NCBI GenBank assembly: GCA_030150965.1 | Contig: JASLEW010000877.1 | Coordinates: forward strand, 1-10,270 | DNA from: Thermoanaerobaculia bacterium | GTDB taxonomy: Bacteria; Acidobacteriota; Thermoanaerobaculia; Multivoradales; UBA5704 | Length of the DNA: 10,270 nt | Reading direction: 5' to 3' | Part shown: positions 1 through 6,400 of the stretch, one piece after another | Layout: each line of letters opens with the position of its first letter | How positions within the stretch are numbered: position 1 is the stretch's first letter | The notes under the pieces: model-generated | Told to the model about the DNA's origin: nothing | Databases searched by the model: none | Seen by the model: only the letters and a program-made list of their open reading frames with translations | Made by a program: the position numbers and the translations under genes

Positions 1-859
1 CCACCCGGTCGCCCAGGTCGTGGCGCTCCAGGACCGCCGCCAGGTCGGCGACCACGCCGCTCCCGGCGCTCTCGCCCTCCTCGGAGAGCGCGGTGAGACC
101 AGGAAGCTCAGGCAGCACGGGAAGCTCAGGCAGCATGGGGAGCTCGGGCAGCATGGGGAGCCCAGGGAGCATGGGGAGCTCGGGGATGCCCTGCCCGAGA
201 CCGGCCGTGCGGGCTCCGCCCGTGCCTCCGGGTGCGCGGCTGTCGATGAGCACCAGCAGCGGCACCTCGCCCGCCGCCGCCAGCAGGCGTGCCATCTCCA
301 GCGCCACGTAGCCGCCGAAGGAGTAGCCGCCCAGCTGGTATGGCCCGCGGGGGCGGGCCTGCCGCACCGCCGCCAGGTACTCGGCGGCCATCTCCTCGAC
401 GCGCCGGGGCGGCTCGCCGCCGCCGCGCGGATCGGGGCCGGCGAGCCCATAGAAAGGCTGCGACGTGCCGAGCCGCCGCGCCAGGTCCAGGTAGCAGAGG
501 ACCGATCCTCCCGAGGGGTGGACGCAGAAGAACGGCGGCAGGGCGCCCTCGGGCTGGAGCGCCACGAGCGGCGCGCCGCCGCCGTCCCGCGCCGCCGCCG
601 GCCCCAGCAGGCGGGCCAGCTTCTCGACCGTCAGGGAGGGCAGCAGGCGCTCGAGCGGCGGCGCGCCGCCGAACCGCCGCTCCAGGCGCGCCTGCAGCTC
701 GACCGCCGCCATCGAGTCGCCGCCCAGGTCGAAGAAGTCGTCGCCGATGCCGATCGGCGCCACGCCCAGGAGCTGCTCCCAGAGCTGCAGGAGCTGCAGC
801 TCGAGCGGCGTGCGCGGCGCCACTGCCTCCCGGGTCGGGTCCCGCGGTTCGCTTGCCAT
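1..859 (-). CDS. Stand-alone carrier (T) - thioesterase protein, NRPS/PKS type, C-terminus cut by window edge
   Basis: Read from ATG at 859; 286 residues are visible and the frame runs off position 1. Residues 15-85 form a carrier domain with the phosphopantetheine motif DLGGDSMAAVEL (attachment Ser49). Residues 105-286 form a type I thioesterase: GYSFGGYVALEMA carries the nucleophile Ser180 and LLVLIDS the catalytic Asp206. The His lies beyond the window. Such domains hold a thioester intermediate and release it by hydrolysis or cyclisation. Five 6-residue PELPML-like repeats (226-255) sit after the Asp, where TE lid elements occur. The start is well fixed: the in-frame upstream codons back to a TAG near 950 contain no ATG, GTG or TTG, so this is not simply the tail of a large NRPS in the visible DNA. 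It probably acts in trans with synthetase modules elsewhere. Substrate unknown. Confidence 0.85.
   Translation of the reverse strand, partial: MASEPRDPTREAVAPRTPLELQLLQLWEQLLGVAPIGIGDDFFDLGGDSMAAVELQARLERRFGGAPPLERLLPSLTVEKLARLLGPAAARDGGGAPLVALQPEGALPPFFCVHPSGGSVLCYLDLARRLGTSQPFYGLAGPDPRGGGEPPRRVEEMAAEYLAAVRQARPRGPYQLGGYSFGGYVALEMARLLAAAGEVPLLVLIDSRAPGGTGGARTAGLGQGIPELPMLPGLPMLPELPMLPELPVLPELPGLTALSEEGESAGSGVVADLAAVLERHDLGDRV
95..184 (-). repeat. In-frame 18-bp tandem repeat (5 units, PELPML) in the thioesterase
   Basis: Five consecutive 18-bp units encode PELPML, PGLPML, PELPML, PELPVL and PELPGL. The unit length is a multiple of three, so copy-number change keeps the frame. It follows the catalytic Asp206 and probably lengthens the lid or a surface loop of the TE. 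Confidence 0.9.
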
Positions 860-862
860 CGT

Positions 863-1054
863 CCTGGTGCGCTCCCTCCGCTGCCGTCCTGGTGCACTCC
901 CCGCTACCGTCCTGGCGCGCTCCCGGCTACCGCCCTGGAGCGTTCCCGGCTACCGCCCTGGTGCGCTCCTCGCTACTGCCCTGGTGCACTCCCTCCGCTG
1001 TCGTCCTGGTGCGCTCCCCCCGCTGGCGTCCTGGTCGGCTCCCCCCGCTGTTAT
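863..1054. repeat. Intergenic degenerate tandem array, 8 units of 23 or 25 bp
   Basis: Units beginning with CCTGG start at 863, 888, 911, 934, 957, 980, 1005 and 1030 (lengths 25, 23, 23, 23, 23, 25, 25, 25). A typical unit reads CCTGGTGCGCTCC followed by CTCCGCTGCCGT. It fills the space between two divergent genes, so it lies in the 5' region of both. The units are not multiples of three and three minus-strand frames are not open throughout, so the array is not coding. There are no unique spacers, so it is not CRISPR. On the minus strand each unit carries GGAG/AGGA purine runs and the last one ends 2 bp before the ATG of the T-TE gene. At the other end the array is followed by TTATCCTAAT (1051-1060), a possible weak -10 for the plus-strand gene. 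Confidence 0.85.
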
Positions 1055-1071
1055 CCTAATCGCCCAGCGCG

Positions 1072-1935
1072 ATGAGCTTCTTCCTCGGCCACCCCCTCAG
1101 CCGCCGGCCGCTCTGGCAGCGCCTGCCGCGGATGGGGCGCTTCGTGCTGCGCCTGCTGTTCGCGCAGGAAGGGCTGCTGTTCCAGCCCCGGCCCGACGGC
1201 GCGGTGGCGCCGCGCGACCTGGGGCTCGCCGGCGTCGAGGTCGAGCTGCCGGGAGCGCGCCGGGTCCTGGCGCGCGGCTGGTGGGTGCCCGGCGCCGACG
1301 CCGCGGCGCCCGCCGTCCTGTACCTGCCGGGGGCCGCCGGCAACCTGGGCGAGGACCTGGCGACGCTGCGCTTCCTGCACGGGCTGGGCGCCGCCGTCCT
1401 GGCCTTCGACTACCCGGGATTCGGCCGCTCGCCGGGCCGGCCGCGCCTGGCCGCCTGCGAGCGGGTGGCGGAGGGCGCCTGGACCATGCTGGGCCGCCTG
1501 GCGCCGGCTGCCGCGCGGCGGGTGGTCTATGGACGCTCCTTCGGCTGCTTCCTGGCCACCCGCCTGGCCGCCGCCGAGCCCGCCGCGGGGCTGATCTTCC
1601 ACAACGGCTTCAGCTCGCTCGACGACTTCGTGGCGCGGGTCTTCCCGCGGCCCCTGGTGGTCCGCTTCTGCCGCTTCCACCTCGACAGCGGCGCCGAGAT
1701 CGGCCGCTGCCTCTGCCCGGCGCTGTTCCTCCATGCCGGCCGCGACGAGGTCGTCGCCGCCGAGCTGGGACGCCGGGTCTTCGCGCGCGCCGCCGGTCCC
1801 CGGCGCTTCTTGGAACTGCCCGGCGGGCATTTCGGCGCCGACTGGCAGCGCCTGCCCCAGGTGCGCCAGGCGTTCCGCGAGCTGCTGGCCGGCGAGGCCG
1901 TCCGCTGGGAGCGCCCGGCGGCGGACAGGGGGTGA
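1072..1935 (+). CDS. Alpha/beta hydrolase (BEM46/ABHD13-like serine hydrolase)
   Basis: 287 residues, normal length for the family. Oxyanion-loop motif YLPGAAGN at 84-91; nucleophile elbow YGRSFGCF with Ser156; acid residue in LHAGRDEVV (Asp225); catalytic His253 in LPGGHFGADW. The pre-core segment MGRFVLRLLFAQEGLLFQP (21-39) matches the hydrophobic lead-in plus LLFQP typical of BEM46-like proteins and may associate with membrane. The family cleaves esters, thioesters or lysolipids; substrate here is unknown. The ATG is not preceded by a clear Shine-Dalgarno, and the only -10-like sequence (TTATCCTAAT, 1051-1060) would give a very short leader, so translation could be leaderless. It is the first gene of an operon: its TGA ends 1 bp before the GTG of the AMP ligase gene. 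It might act as an editing or releasing hydrolase for the acyl carrier of the next gene (inference). Confidence 0.88.
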   Translation: MSFFLGHPLSRRPLWQRLPRMGRFVLRLLFAQEGLLFQPRPDGAVAPRDLGLAGVEVELPGARRVLARGWWVPGADAAAPAVLYLPGAAGNLGEDLATLRFLHGLGAAVLAFDYPGFGRSPGRPRLAACERVAEGAWTMLGRLAPAAARRVVYGRSFGCFLATRLAAAEPAAGLIFHNGFSSLDDFVARVFPRPLVVRFCRFHLDSGAEIGRCLCPALFLHAGRDEVVAAELGRRVFARAAGPRRFLELPGGHFGADWQRLPQVRQAFRELLAGEAVRWERPAADRG

Positions 1936-1936
1936 C

Positions 1937-4906
1937 GTGGGCCGTCGCGAGCCGCTGAGCCTCGAGCGCCTGGTATCGGGGCTGGCACGACACGGCCGGC
2001 GGCGGGCGGTGGGCGTGGCCGGCGACCTGGGCGTGCGCTGGTGGTCCTACCGGCGGCTGGCGGACGAGGCCGGGAGCGCCGCGGCGCTTCTCGCTCGGCA
2101 GGGGATCGGGGCGGGCGACCGCGTCCTCATCTGGGCTGTCAACTCGCCGGAGTGGGCTGCCGCCTTCCTGGCCATCCTGTCGCGCGGCGCGGTGGCGGTC
2201 CTCGTCGATGTGCAGGAGCCCGCGGCCTTCGTCGGCCAGGTCGTGGCGCAGGAGCGGCCGGCCCTCTGCCTGCACGACCTGCCGGACCGCCGTTCCGAGT
2301 TGGCGGCGGCGGCGGGCGCCGGCGGCGGGCGCTGGCAGCCGCTCTCCGCCCGGTGGCGGAACGGCGCTGATGCGGAGGCTCTGGCCGCGGAGCCACTGGC
2401 CGTAGAGCCCACGGCCACGGAGCGCTCACCCGCGGAGCCCCGGCCCGTGGCCGCTGCGGCCTCCGCGGCGGCACCCGGCGGCCGCTCTGCTGCGCCGTTG
2501 CCCGACCGGCTGGCCGGCGGCGAGCTGCCGCGGCCGGCCCCGGCCGCCTTCGCCGACCCGGCGGCCGTGGGCCCGGACGCTCCCGCGGCGACGGTCTACA
2601 GCTCGGGCGCGACCGGTGCGCCCAAGGGGATCGTGCTGTCGCGCGCCAACCTGGAGGCGCAGCTGGCGCCGTTCGCCCGCCGCCGCTGGCTGGGGGCCCT
2701 GCCGTTCCGCTTCCTGGTGCTGCCGCCGCTCAGCCACGTGCTGGGCCTGGTGGTGGGGCTCCTCGTGCCGCTGTCACTGGGGCACGCCGCGCTCTACACC
2801 GCCGGCAACCATCCCGCCCGCTGGCTGCGGCTGATCCACGACTACCGCATCGCGGTGCTGGTGGCGGTGCCGCGGACGCTCGAGCTGCTGGCGGCGGCGT
2901 TGCTGCGCACCCGCGGGCGCGGCGGGACGACGCTCGCCGCCGACCTCGCCGCGGCCGGGACCGGGGCCGGCCGCTGGCTCCTCTTCTGGCGCCGCGGCAG
3001 CATCCTGGGCCGCGTGCCGTTCCGCCTGATCCTGGTCGGCGGCGCCCGGCTGCCCGTTGCGGTCGAGACCTTCTGGCGCCGCGCCGGCATCCTGGTGATG
3101 CCGGGCTACGGCCTCACCGAGACCGCCTCGTTCGTCACCATCGGCTCGCCGTTCGCCCCGGCCGGCCGCATCGGCCGGCCGCTGGGCGGCCAGCAGCTGC
3201 GCCTGGCGCCCGACGGCGAGATCCTGGTCCGCGGGCCGTCCCTGGGGCACGTGGAGGACGGCGGCGCCCTGGAGCTGACCGCCGACGGCTTCCTGCGCAC
3301 CGGCGACCTGGGCCGCCTCGATGCCGCCGGCAGGCTGGTCTTCGCCGGCCGCAAGAAGGAGATCATCGTCACCGGCGAGGGTCACAACGTGGACCCGCAC
3401 GCGGTCGAGGCGGCCCTGGAGCAATCCGCCGGCGTCCGCGAGGCGGCGGCGGTGGCGCGCCAGGGGGCGGCGGGCGAGGAGGTGCACGCGGTGCTGGTGC
3501 TCGACCCGGACGCCACGCCGTCCGCCGCGGTGGCGGAGGCCAACCGCCGCCTGCCGCCGCCGCAGAGGATCGCCGGCTGGACCGTCTGGCCCCATCCCGC
3601 CCTGCCGCGGACCACCCTGGGCAAGCTCCGCCGCGCCGCGATGGCGCGCGCCGTCGCCGGGCTGCCGGCGGGCGCGGCCCCCGGGAGCATGGCGCCTGCG
3701 GGCGGCCTCTGCCCGGAGCCCGCCGGTCCTGGCGGAGGGGAGATCGCCGCCGATAGAGAAGGGTCTTCCGGGGCCTCCCACCGCGACGTCCCGCTGAAGC
3801 TCGACGATCTGCTGCACGAGGGCGAGCGGCGCCTGCGCCTGCGCCACCTGGCCCGCTACCTCCTCCAGGAGCGGGCGGACGCCGCCGAGCCGCCGGACCT
3901 CACCCTGGCCGGCGGGCTCGGGCTCGGCTCGCTCGACGTCGTGGAGCTGGCCGGGCTAATCGAGGACGCCACGGCCGTCCCGCCGCCGCCGATCGCCGCC
4001 GGCACGACCCTCGTGGAGCTGCGGCAGGCGCTCCGGCATGCCGCCGCCGCCGCCCGCCTGGAGCGGCAGGCCGTGGCCGCCGCCTTGCAGACGCCGCGCT
4101 GGCTGGCGCCGCAGGCCGGCAGCGGGCCGCACCGCGAAGGGTTCCTTTCCCGGCCCGGGTTGCTTTCCCCGCCGGAAGCATCCCCGGCCGGCGCCTCGGC
4201 CCCGGGGCCGGTGGCCGAGCCGCGCTGGGCCGCCTGGCGCGCCGCCGTGCCGTGGCGGGCGGCGGTGCGCTGGACCGCCACCCGGCTCTGGGCCGCCGCC
4301 GGCTATCGCGTGTCGGCCCGATGGGATTGCGATCCGGTCGGCCTGCCCCGGCCGCTGCTGCTGGCGGCGGCGCCGCACCGCCACTGGCAGGACGCGCTGG
4401 CGGTCTACCTCGCCCTGCCGCCGGCGTTGCGGCGCCACGCCGCCGTGGTCACCAACCGCGACTTCGCCCGGCTGCCGGCGCCCGGGGCGCCCACCGGTCG
4501 GCGCCTGGCCCTGGCGGCCGCCTACCACCTCGGGCTGCCGTCGCTCTTCCGCTTCACCGTCCTGGCGCCCTTCGGCCGCACGCGCGAGGGCCTGCAACGC
4601 ACCGCCGTCCTGCTGGACCGCGGCCTGGTCGCGATCACCTTCCCCCTCGGGATGTGCTATTGGGGAAGACCGGACCCCGGGCGCCACGACGCGGGCATCG
4701 CGCTGCTGGCGATCGAGACCGGCACGCCGCTGCTGCCGGTGGCCCTGCCCGCCGCGGGCCCCCTGGGCTGGCACCTGGGCCGGCCCCGGCGGCGGATCGA
4801 GGTCCGCTTCGGCGAACCGATCTGGCCGGCCCCGGCCAGCCGCCCCGAAGACCTGGTGGCGGGCGTCGAATCCGCCCTGGCCGCCCTGGCGGCGGCCGGC
4901 GGCTGA
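1937..4906 (+). CDS. Three-domain AMP-dependent acyl ligase - acyl carrier - PlsC-like acyltransferase
   Basis: 989 residues from GTG at 1937, chosen because it is 1 bp after the previous stop, has AGGGGG a few bases upstream, and MGRREPLSLERL begins a normal ligase N-terminus. Ligase: P-loop YSSGATGAPKG (221-231), GYGLTETASF (390-399), GDLGRLD (456-462), hinge GRKKEIIVTGEG (471-482), catalytic Lys563 in TTLGKLRR. Carrier domain: LGLGSLDVVEL with Ser665; the usual Asp before Ser is Gly. Acyltransferase: HX4D motif as HRHWQD (His814, Asp819) and FPLGMCYWG (902-910), where the family normally has FPEG. Likely role: activate a fatty acid as acyl-AMP, load it on its own carrier and transfer it to a hydroxyl acceptor. 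The order is the reverse of E. coli Aas (acyltransferase first) and includes a carrier. A 15-bp repeat lies at residues 149-173. The acyltransferase could be weak or altered because of the Glu to Leu change. Confidence 0.9.
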   Translation: MGRREPLSLERLVSGLARHGRRRAVGVAGDLGVRWWSYRRLADEAGSAAALLARQGIGAGDRVLIWAVNSPEWAAAFLAILSRGAVAVLVDVQEPAAFVGQVVAQERPALCLHDLPDRRSELAAAAGAGGGRWQPLSARWRNGADAEALAAEPLAVEPTATERSPAEPRPVAAAASAAAPGGRSAAPLPDRLAGGELPRPAPAAFADPAAVGPDAPAATVYSSGATGAPKGIVLSRANLEAQLAPFARRRWLGALPFRFLVLPPLSHVLGLVVGLLVPLSLGHAALYTAGNHPARWLRLIHDYRIAVLVAVPRTLELLAAALLRTRGRGGTTLAADLAAAGTGAGRWLLFWRRGSILGRVPFRLILVGGARLPVAVETFWRRAGILVMPGYGLTETASFVTIGSPFAPAGRIGRPLGGQQLRLAPDGEILVRGPSLGHVEDGGALELTADGFLRTGDLGRLDAAGRLVFAGRKKEIIVTGEGHNVDPHAVEAALEQSAGVREAAAVARQGAAGEEVHAVLVLDPDATPSAAVAEANRRLPPPQRIAGWTVWPHPALPRTTLGKLRRAAMARAVAGLPAGAAPGSMAPAGGLCPEPAGPGGGEIAADREGSSGASHRDVPLKLDDLLHEGERRLRLRHLARYLLQERADAAEPPDLTLAGGLGLGSLDVVELAGLIEDATAVPPPPIAAGTTLVELRQALRHAAAAARLERQAVAAALQTPRWLAPQAGSGPHREGFLSRPGLLSPPEASPAGASAPGPVAEPRWAAWRAAVPWRAAVRWTATRLWAAAGYRVSARWDCDPVGLPRPLLLAAAPHRHWQDALAVYLALPPALRRHAAVVTNRDFARLPAPGAPTGRRLALAAAYHLGLPSLFRFTVLAPFGRTREGLQRTAVLLDRGLVAITFPLGMCYWGRPDPGRHDAGIALLAIETGTPLLPVALPAAGPLGWHLGRPRRRIEVRFGEPIWPAPASRPEDLVAGVESALAALAAAGG
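2381..2455 (+). repeat. In-frame 15-bp tandem repeat (5 units) in the acyl ligase
   Basis: Five 15-bp units encode LAAEP, LAVEP, TATER, SPAEP and RPVAA, followed by further Ala/Pro-rich sequence to about 2570. It lies between the N-terminal ligase fold and the P-loop at 2597-2629, in a region that is short in most family members, so it looks like an expanded loop. Confidence 0.75.
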
Positions 4907-4941
4907 GGCCGGCGTCCTCCAAGCCGATCCGGCCGATCAAA

Positions 4942-5778
4942 TCAGTGCCGGGAGCCGGCCGGCGTCCGCGCCGCCCGTGGCGGCCGGATGTAGGGGGGCC
5001 GCGGCCGGCGCCGCCAGGCCGCCGTCCCGAGGCCCGCCTCGCGTGCGTCCTCGGGAATACCGAAGAGCAGCGACGACAGGCGGCGCAGCTCCGGATCGCG
5101 GGTGAAGGCGCGCAGCTCGGCGTCTCCCTCCATCTGCCGGTAGCGGGTGAGCACCGCCATCTCGCGCCCGCGGCCGTCGAAGCTCGTGCCGTCGAAGCTG
5201 CTGCCGGCGCCGATGCGCGGCACGTGGTCGCGGCCGGCGTCGTTGAACCGGAGGCCCAGGAGCCGCGCCAGCTCGCGGCGGTAGCCCTCCTCCGCGACCC
5301 AGCGGTTGTAGCTCACCTTCACCAGGCCGGGCAGGATCTCGGTGACGCCGGCGAACTCCCGGGCGTGGGAGGCCCACAGCCCCGACCAGTCGACGCAGGG
5401 AAAGGCGGCGATCCTGGACCCCTCGGCGCGCAGCCGGCTGGCGATGAAGTTGGGCAGGTCGCGCAGCACCAGCAGCCGCACCACCCGGGCGCTGGCGCCC
5501 CAGCCGAGGCGTTCGTGGCGCGGCATCAGCAGGGTGGCGGCCTGCTCGAGGGTGTGGTCCTCGAGGTTGAAGATGTAGCACTCCTTGGGCTGGCAGCGCA
5601 CCGCGTCGGCGGCGGCGTAGCCGTCGGCGACGTTGCGGTAGACAAGGTTTTCCACCGCGCCCGGATTGTTGCGGAACAGCACCGGCCCGCTGAAATGGCA
5701 GAGCAGCCAGTGGATGATCGCGTGGTGGCCGGACCGCATCCCGGCGATCACCTGGATCTCGAGCTGATTGTCAGGCAA
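4942..5778 (-). CDS. Sulfotransferase-like P-loop protein
   Basis: 278 residues. The N-terminus LEIQVIAGMRSGHHAII (6-22) matches the beta1/P-loop (5'-phosphosulfate binding, PAPS) of sulfotransferases, with SGHHA in the place of SGTT/SGNH. RLLVLRDLPNFIASRL (101-116) matches the 3'-phosphate binding Arg and Ser motif (Arg106, Ser114). VSYNRWVAEEGYRRELARLL resembles the family's late VxYExL...L segment. Predicted to move sulfate from PAPS to an alcohol or amine; acceptor unknown. The start is TTG at 5778: the only ATG in range (residue 14) falls inside the P-loop, and no other start codon exists before the in-frame stop at 5824-5826. The ribosome site is weak. It lies 61 bp downstream of the small beta-rich gene, with a hairpin between them, and converges on the ligase operon with a 35-bp gap. 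Confidence 0.65.
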   Translation of the reverse strand: MPDNQLEIQVIAGMRSGHHAIIHWLLCHFSGPVLFRNNPGAVENLVYRNVADGYAAADAVRCQPKECYIFNLEDHTLEQAATLLMPRHERLGWGASARVVRLLVLRDLPNFIASRLRAEGSRIAAFPCVDWSGLWASHAREFAGVTEILPGLVKVSYNRWVAEEGYRRELARLLGLRFNDAGRDHVPRIGAGSSFDGTSFDGRGREMAVLTRYRQMEGDAELRAFTRDPELRRLSSLLFGIPEDAREAGLGTAAWRRRPRPPYIRPPRAARTPAGSRH

Positions 5779-5793
5779 GCGTCGAACCGCACC

Positions 5794-5823
5794 CCGCCGC
5801 CGGGAGGCCGGAACCGGCGGCGG
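5794..5823 (-). terminator. GC hairpin between two minus-strand genes (no U-tract)
   Basis: Perfect 10-bp stem CCGCCGCCGG / CCGGCGGCGG with a 10-nt loop (5804-5813), 16 bp after the stop of the small gene. No T-run follows on the minus strand, so it is not a classic intrinsic terminator. It may be an attenuator or mRNA-end stabiliser that lowers expression of the sulfotransferase-like gene. In DNA this GC-rich such stems also arise by chance. Confidence 0.35.
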
Positions 5824-5839
5824 TCATCCGGCGCGGCCC

Positions 5840-6136
5840 CTACTTGGGCTTGGCGCGATGGAACGTGACCTGCGCGTGGTCGCGCTGGAACTTGAGCGTG
5901 CCGCTGATGGTGTCGTCGTCGACGAAGCGCCCCTCGAAAGCCGCGCCGGCGCGCAGGAACGAGCCGCTCAGCACGACCTCCGGGTAGTAGTTGACGCCGG
6001 AGATGTGCCCGGTCTTCTTGAAGCCGCCCACGTGCAGCAGGCCGCTGACGTGCGATTGGATCTGCCGGACCTCGAGGCCGTACCGCAGCCCGTTGATCTC
6101 GCCCTGCCAGTCTCCCGTCATCTCAGGCGTCGCCAT
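5840..6136 (-). CDS. Small beta-rich protein of unknown function
   Basis: 98 residues from the ATG at 6136, chosen over the longer frame because AAAGGAG lies 5 nt upstream and the extra N-terminal sequence is Arg/Gly-rich shadow. I do not recognise the family. The sequence alternates short strands and turns: GDWQGEINGLRYGLEVRQ, SGLLHVGGFKKTGHISG, VVLSGSFL, AAFEGRF, ISGTLKFQ. This suggests a small beta barrel or sandwich, loosely like avidin/lipocalin-type repeats. There are no Cys residues, signal peptide or membrane segment, so it is probably cytosolic. Base use is less extreme than in its neighbours, and it has the best promoter and ribosome site in the window, suggesting strong expression. 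It heads the minus-strand pair ending in the sulfotransferase-like gene. Confidence 0.8.
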   Translation of the reverse strand: MATPEMTGDWQGEINGLRYGLEVRQIQSHVSGLLHVGGFKKTGHISGVNYYPEVVLSGSFLRAGAAFEGRFVDDDTISGTLKFQRDHAQVTFHRAKPK

Positions 6137-6141
6137 GGCCG

Positions 6142-6148
6142 CTCCTTT
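6142..6148 (-). promoter_or_regulatory. Strong Shine-Dalgarno AAAGGAG of the 98-aa gene
   Basis: Minus strand reads AAAGGAG then 5 nt then ATG. It is the only near-consensus ribosome site in the window and decides the start of this gene. Confidence 0.8.
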
Positions 6149-6203
6149 CACCCGGGTGTTCGAACCAGCTCGAGCCAGCGTCTGTCCGTCTTTTCCGGAC
6201 GTG

Positions 6204-6232
6204 ATGCTAACCCAAGCCCGGCCGTCCAACAA
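6204..6232 (-). promoter_or_regulatory. Possible sigma70-type promoter of the 98-aa gene
   Basis: On the minus strand TTGTTG (6232-6227), a 17-bp spacer, then TAGCAT (6209-6204). The match is 3/6 and 4/6 to consensus with ideal spacing. It would give a leader of about 60 nt. The surrounding 6150-6240 is the least GC-rich part of the divergent region. Confidence 0.45.
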
Positions 6233-6353
6233 GCCGCTCACGATGCTGCCCGAGCGCGGCGCCGGGCCGCGTCGGCCATCCTCGCCGCGCCGCGGACCGC
6301 GCCGTGGTGTCCTGCGGGACCAGGCATGCCCCTGGCGACGCCGCGGCACGCGA

Positions 6354-6362
6354 TGCTAGAGT
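6354..6362 (+). promoter_or_regulatory. Possible extended -10 element for the dehydratase operon
   Basis: TGCTAGAGT matches an extended -10 (TGn plus TAGAGT, 4/6). No good -35 is seen 16-19 bp upstream. Transcription would begin near 6369, which excludes the ATG at 6353 and favours the start at 6386 or 6401. Confidence 0.35.
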
Positions 6363-6400
6363 CTGCTCCGCCGCATCGACCGGACATGCCTGGAGTCACC

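Noticed and set aside
863..1054. CRISPR array
   Set aside because: Units follow each other directly with no unique spacers, and units are degenerate; no cas genes.
20..1075. A 351-codon plus-strand open frame opposite the T-TE gene that runs through the intergenic array
   Set aside because: The minus strand has clear carrier and thioesterase motifs; the plus frame is Arg/Ala-rich shadow, and the 23/25-bp units do not preserve a reading frame.
747..1958. A 403-codon plus-strand open frame across the array and the hydrolase gene
   Set aside because: Overlaps the hydrolase in another frame and shows only Arg/Pro/Gly-rich sequence without motifs.
4038..5868. Long plus-strand open frames (355 and 538 codons) overlapping the ligase end and the sulfotransferase-like gene
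   Set aside because: Arg/Pro-rich, motif-free, and in conflict with the conserved acyltransferase and P-loop motifs in the chosen frames.
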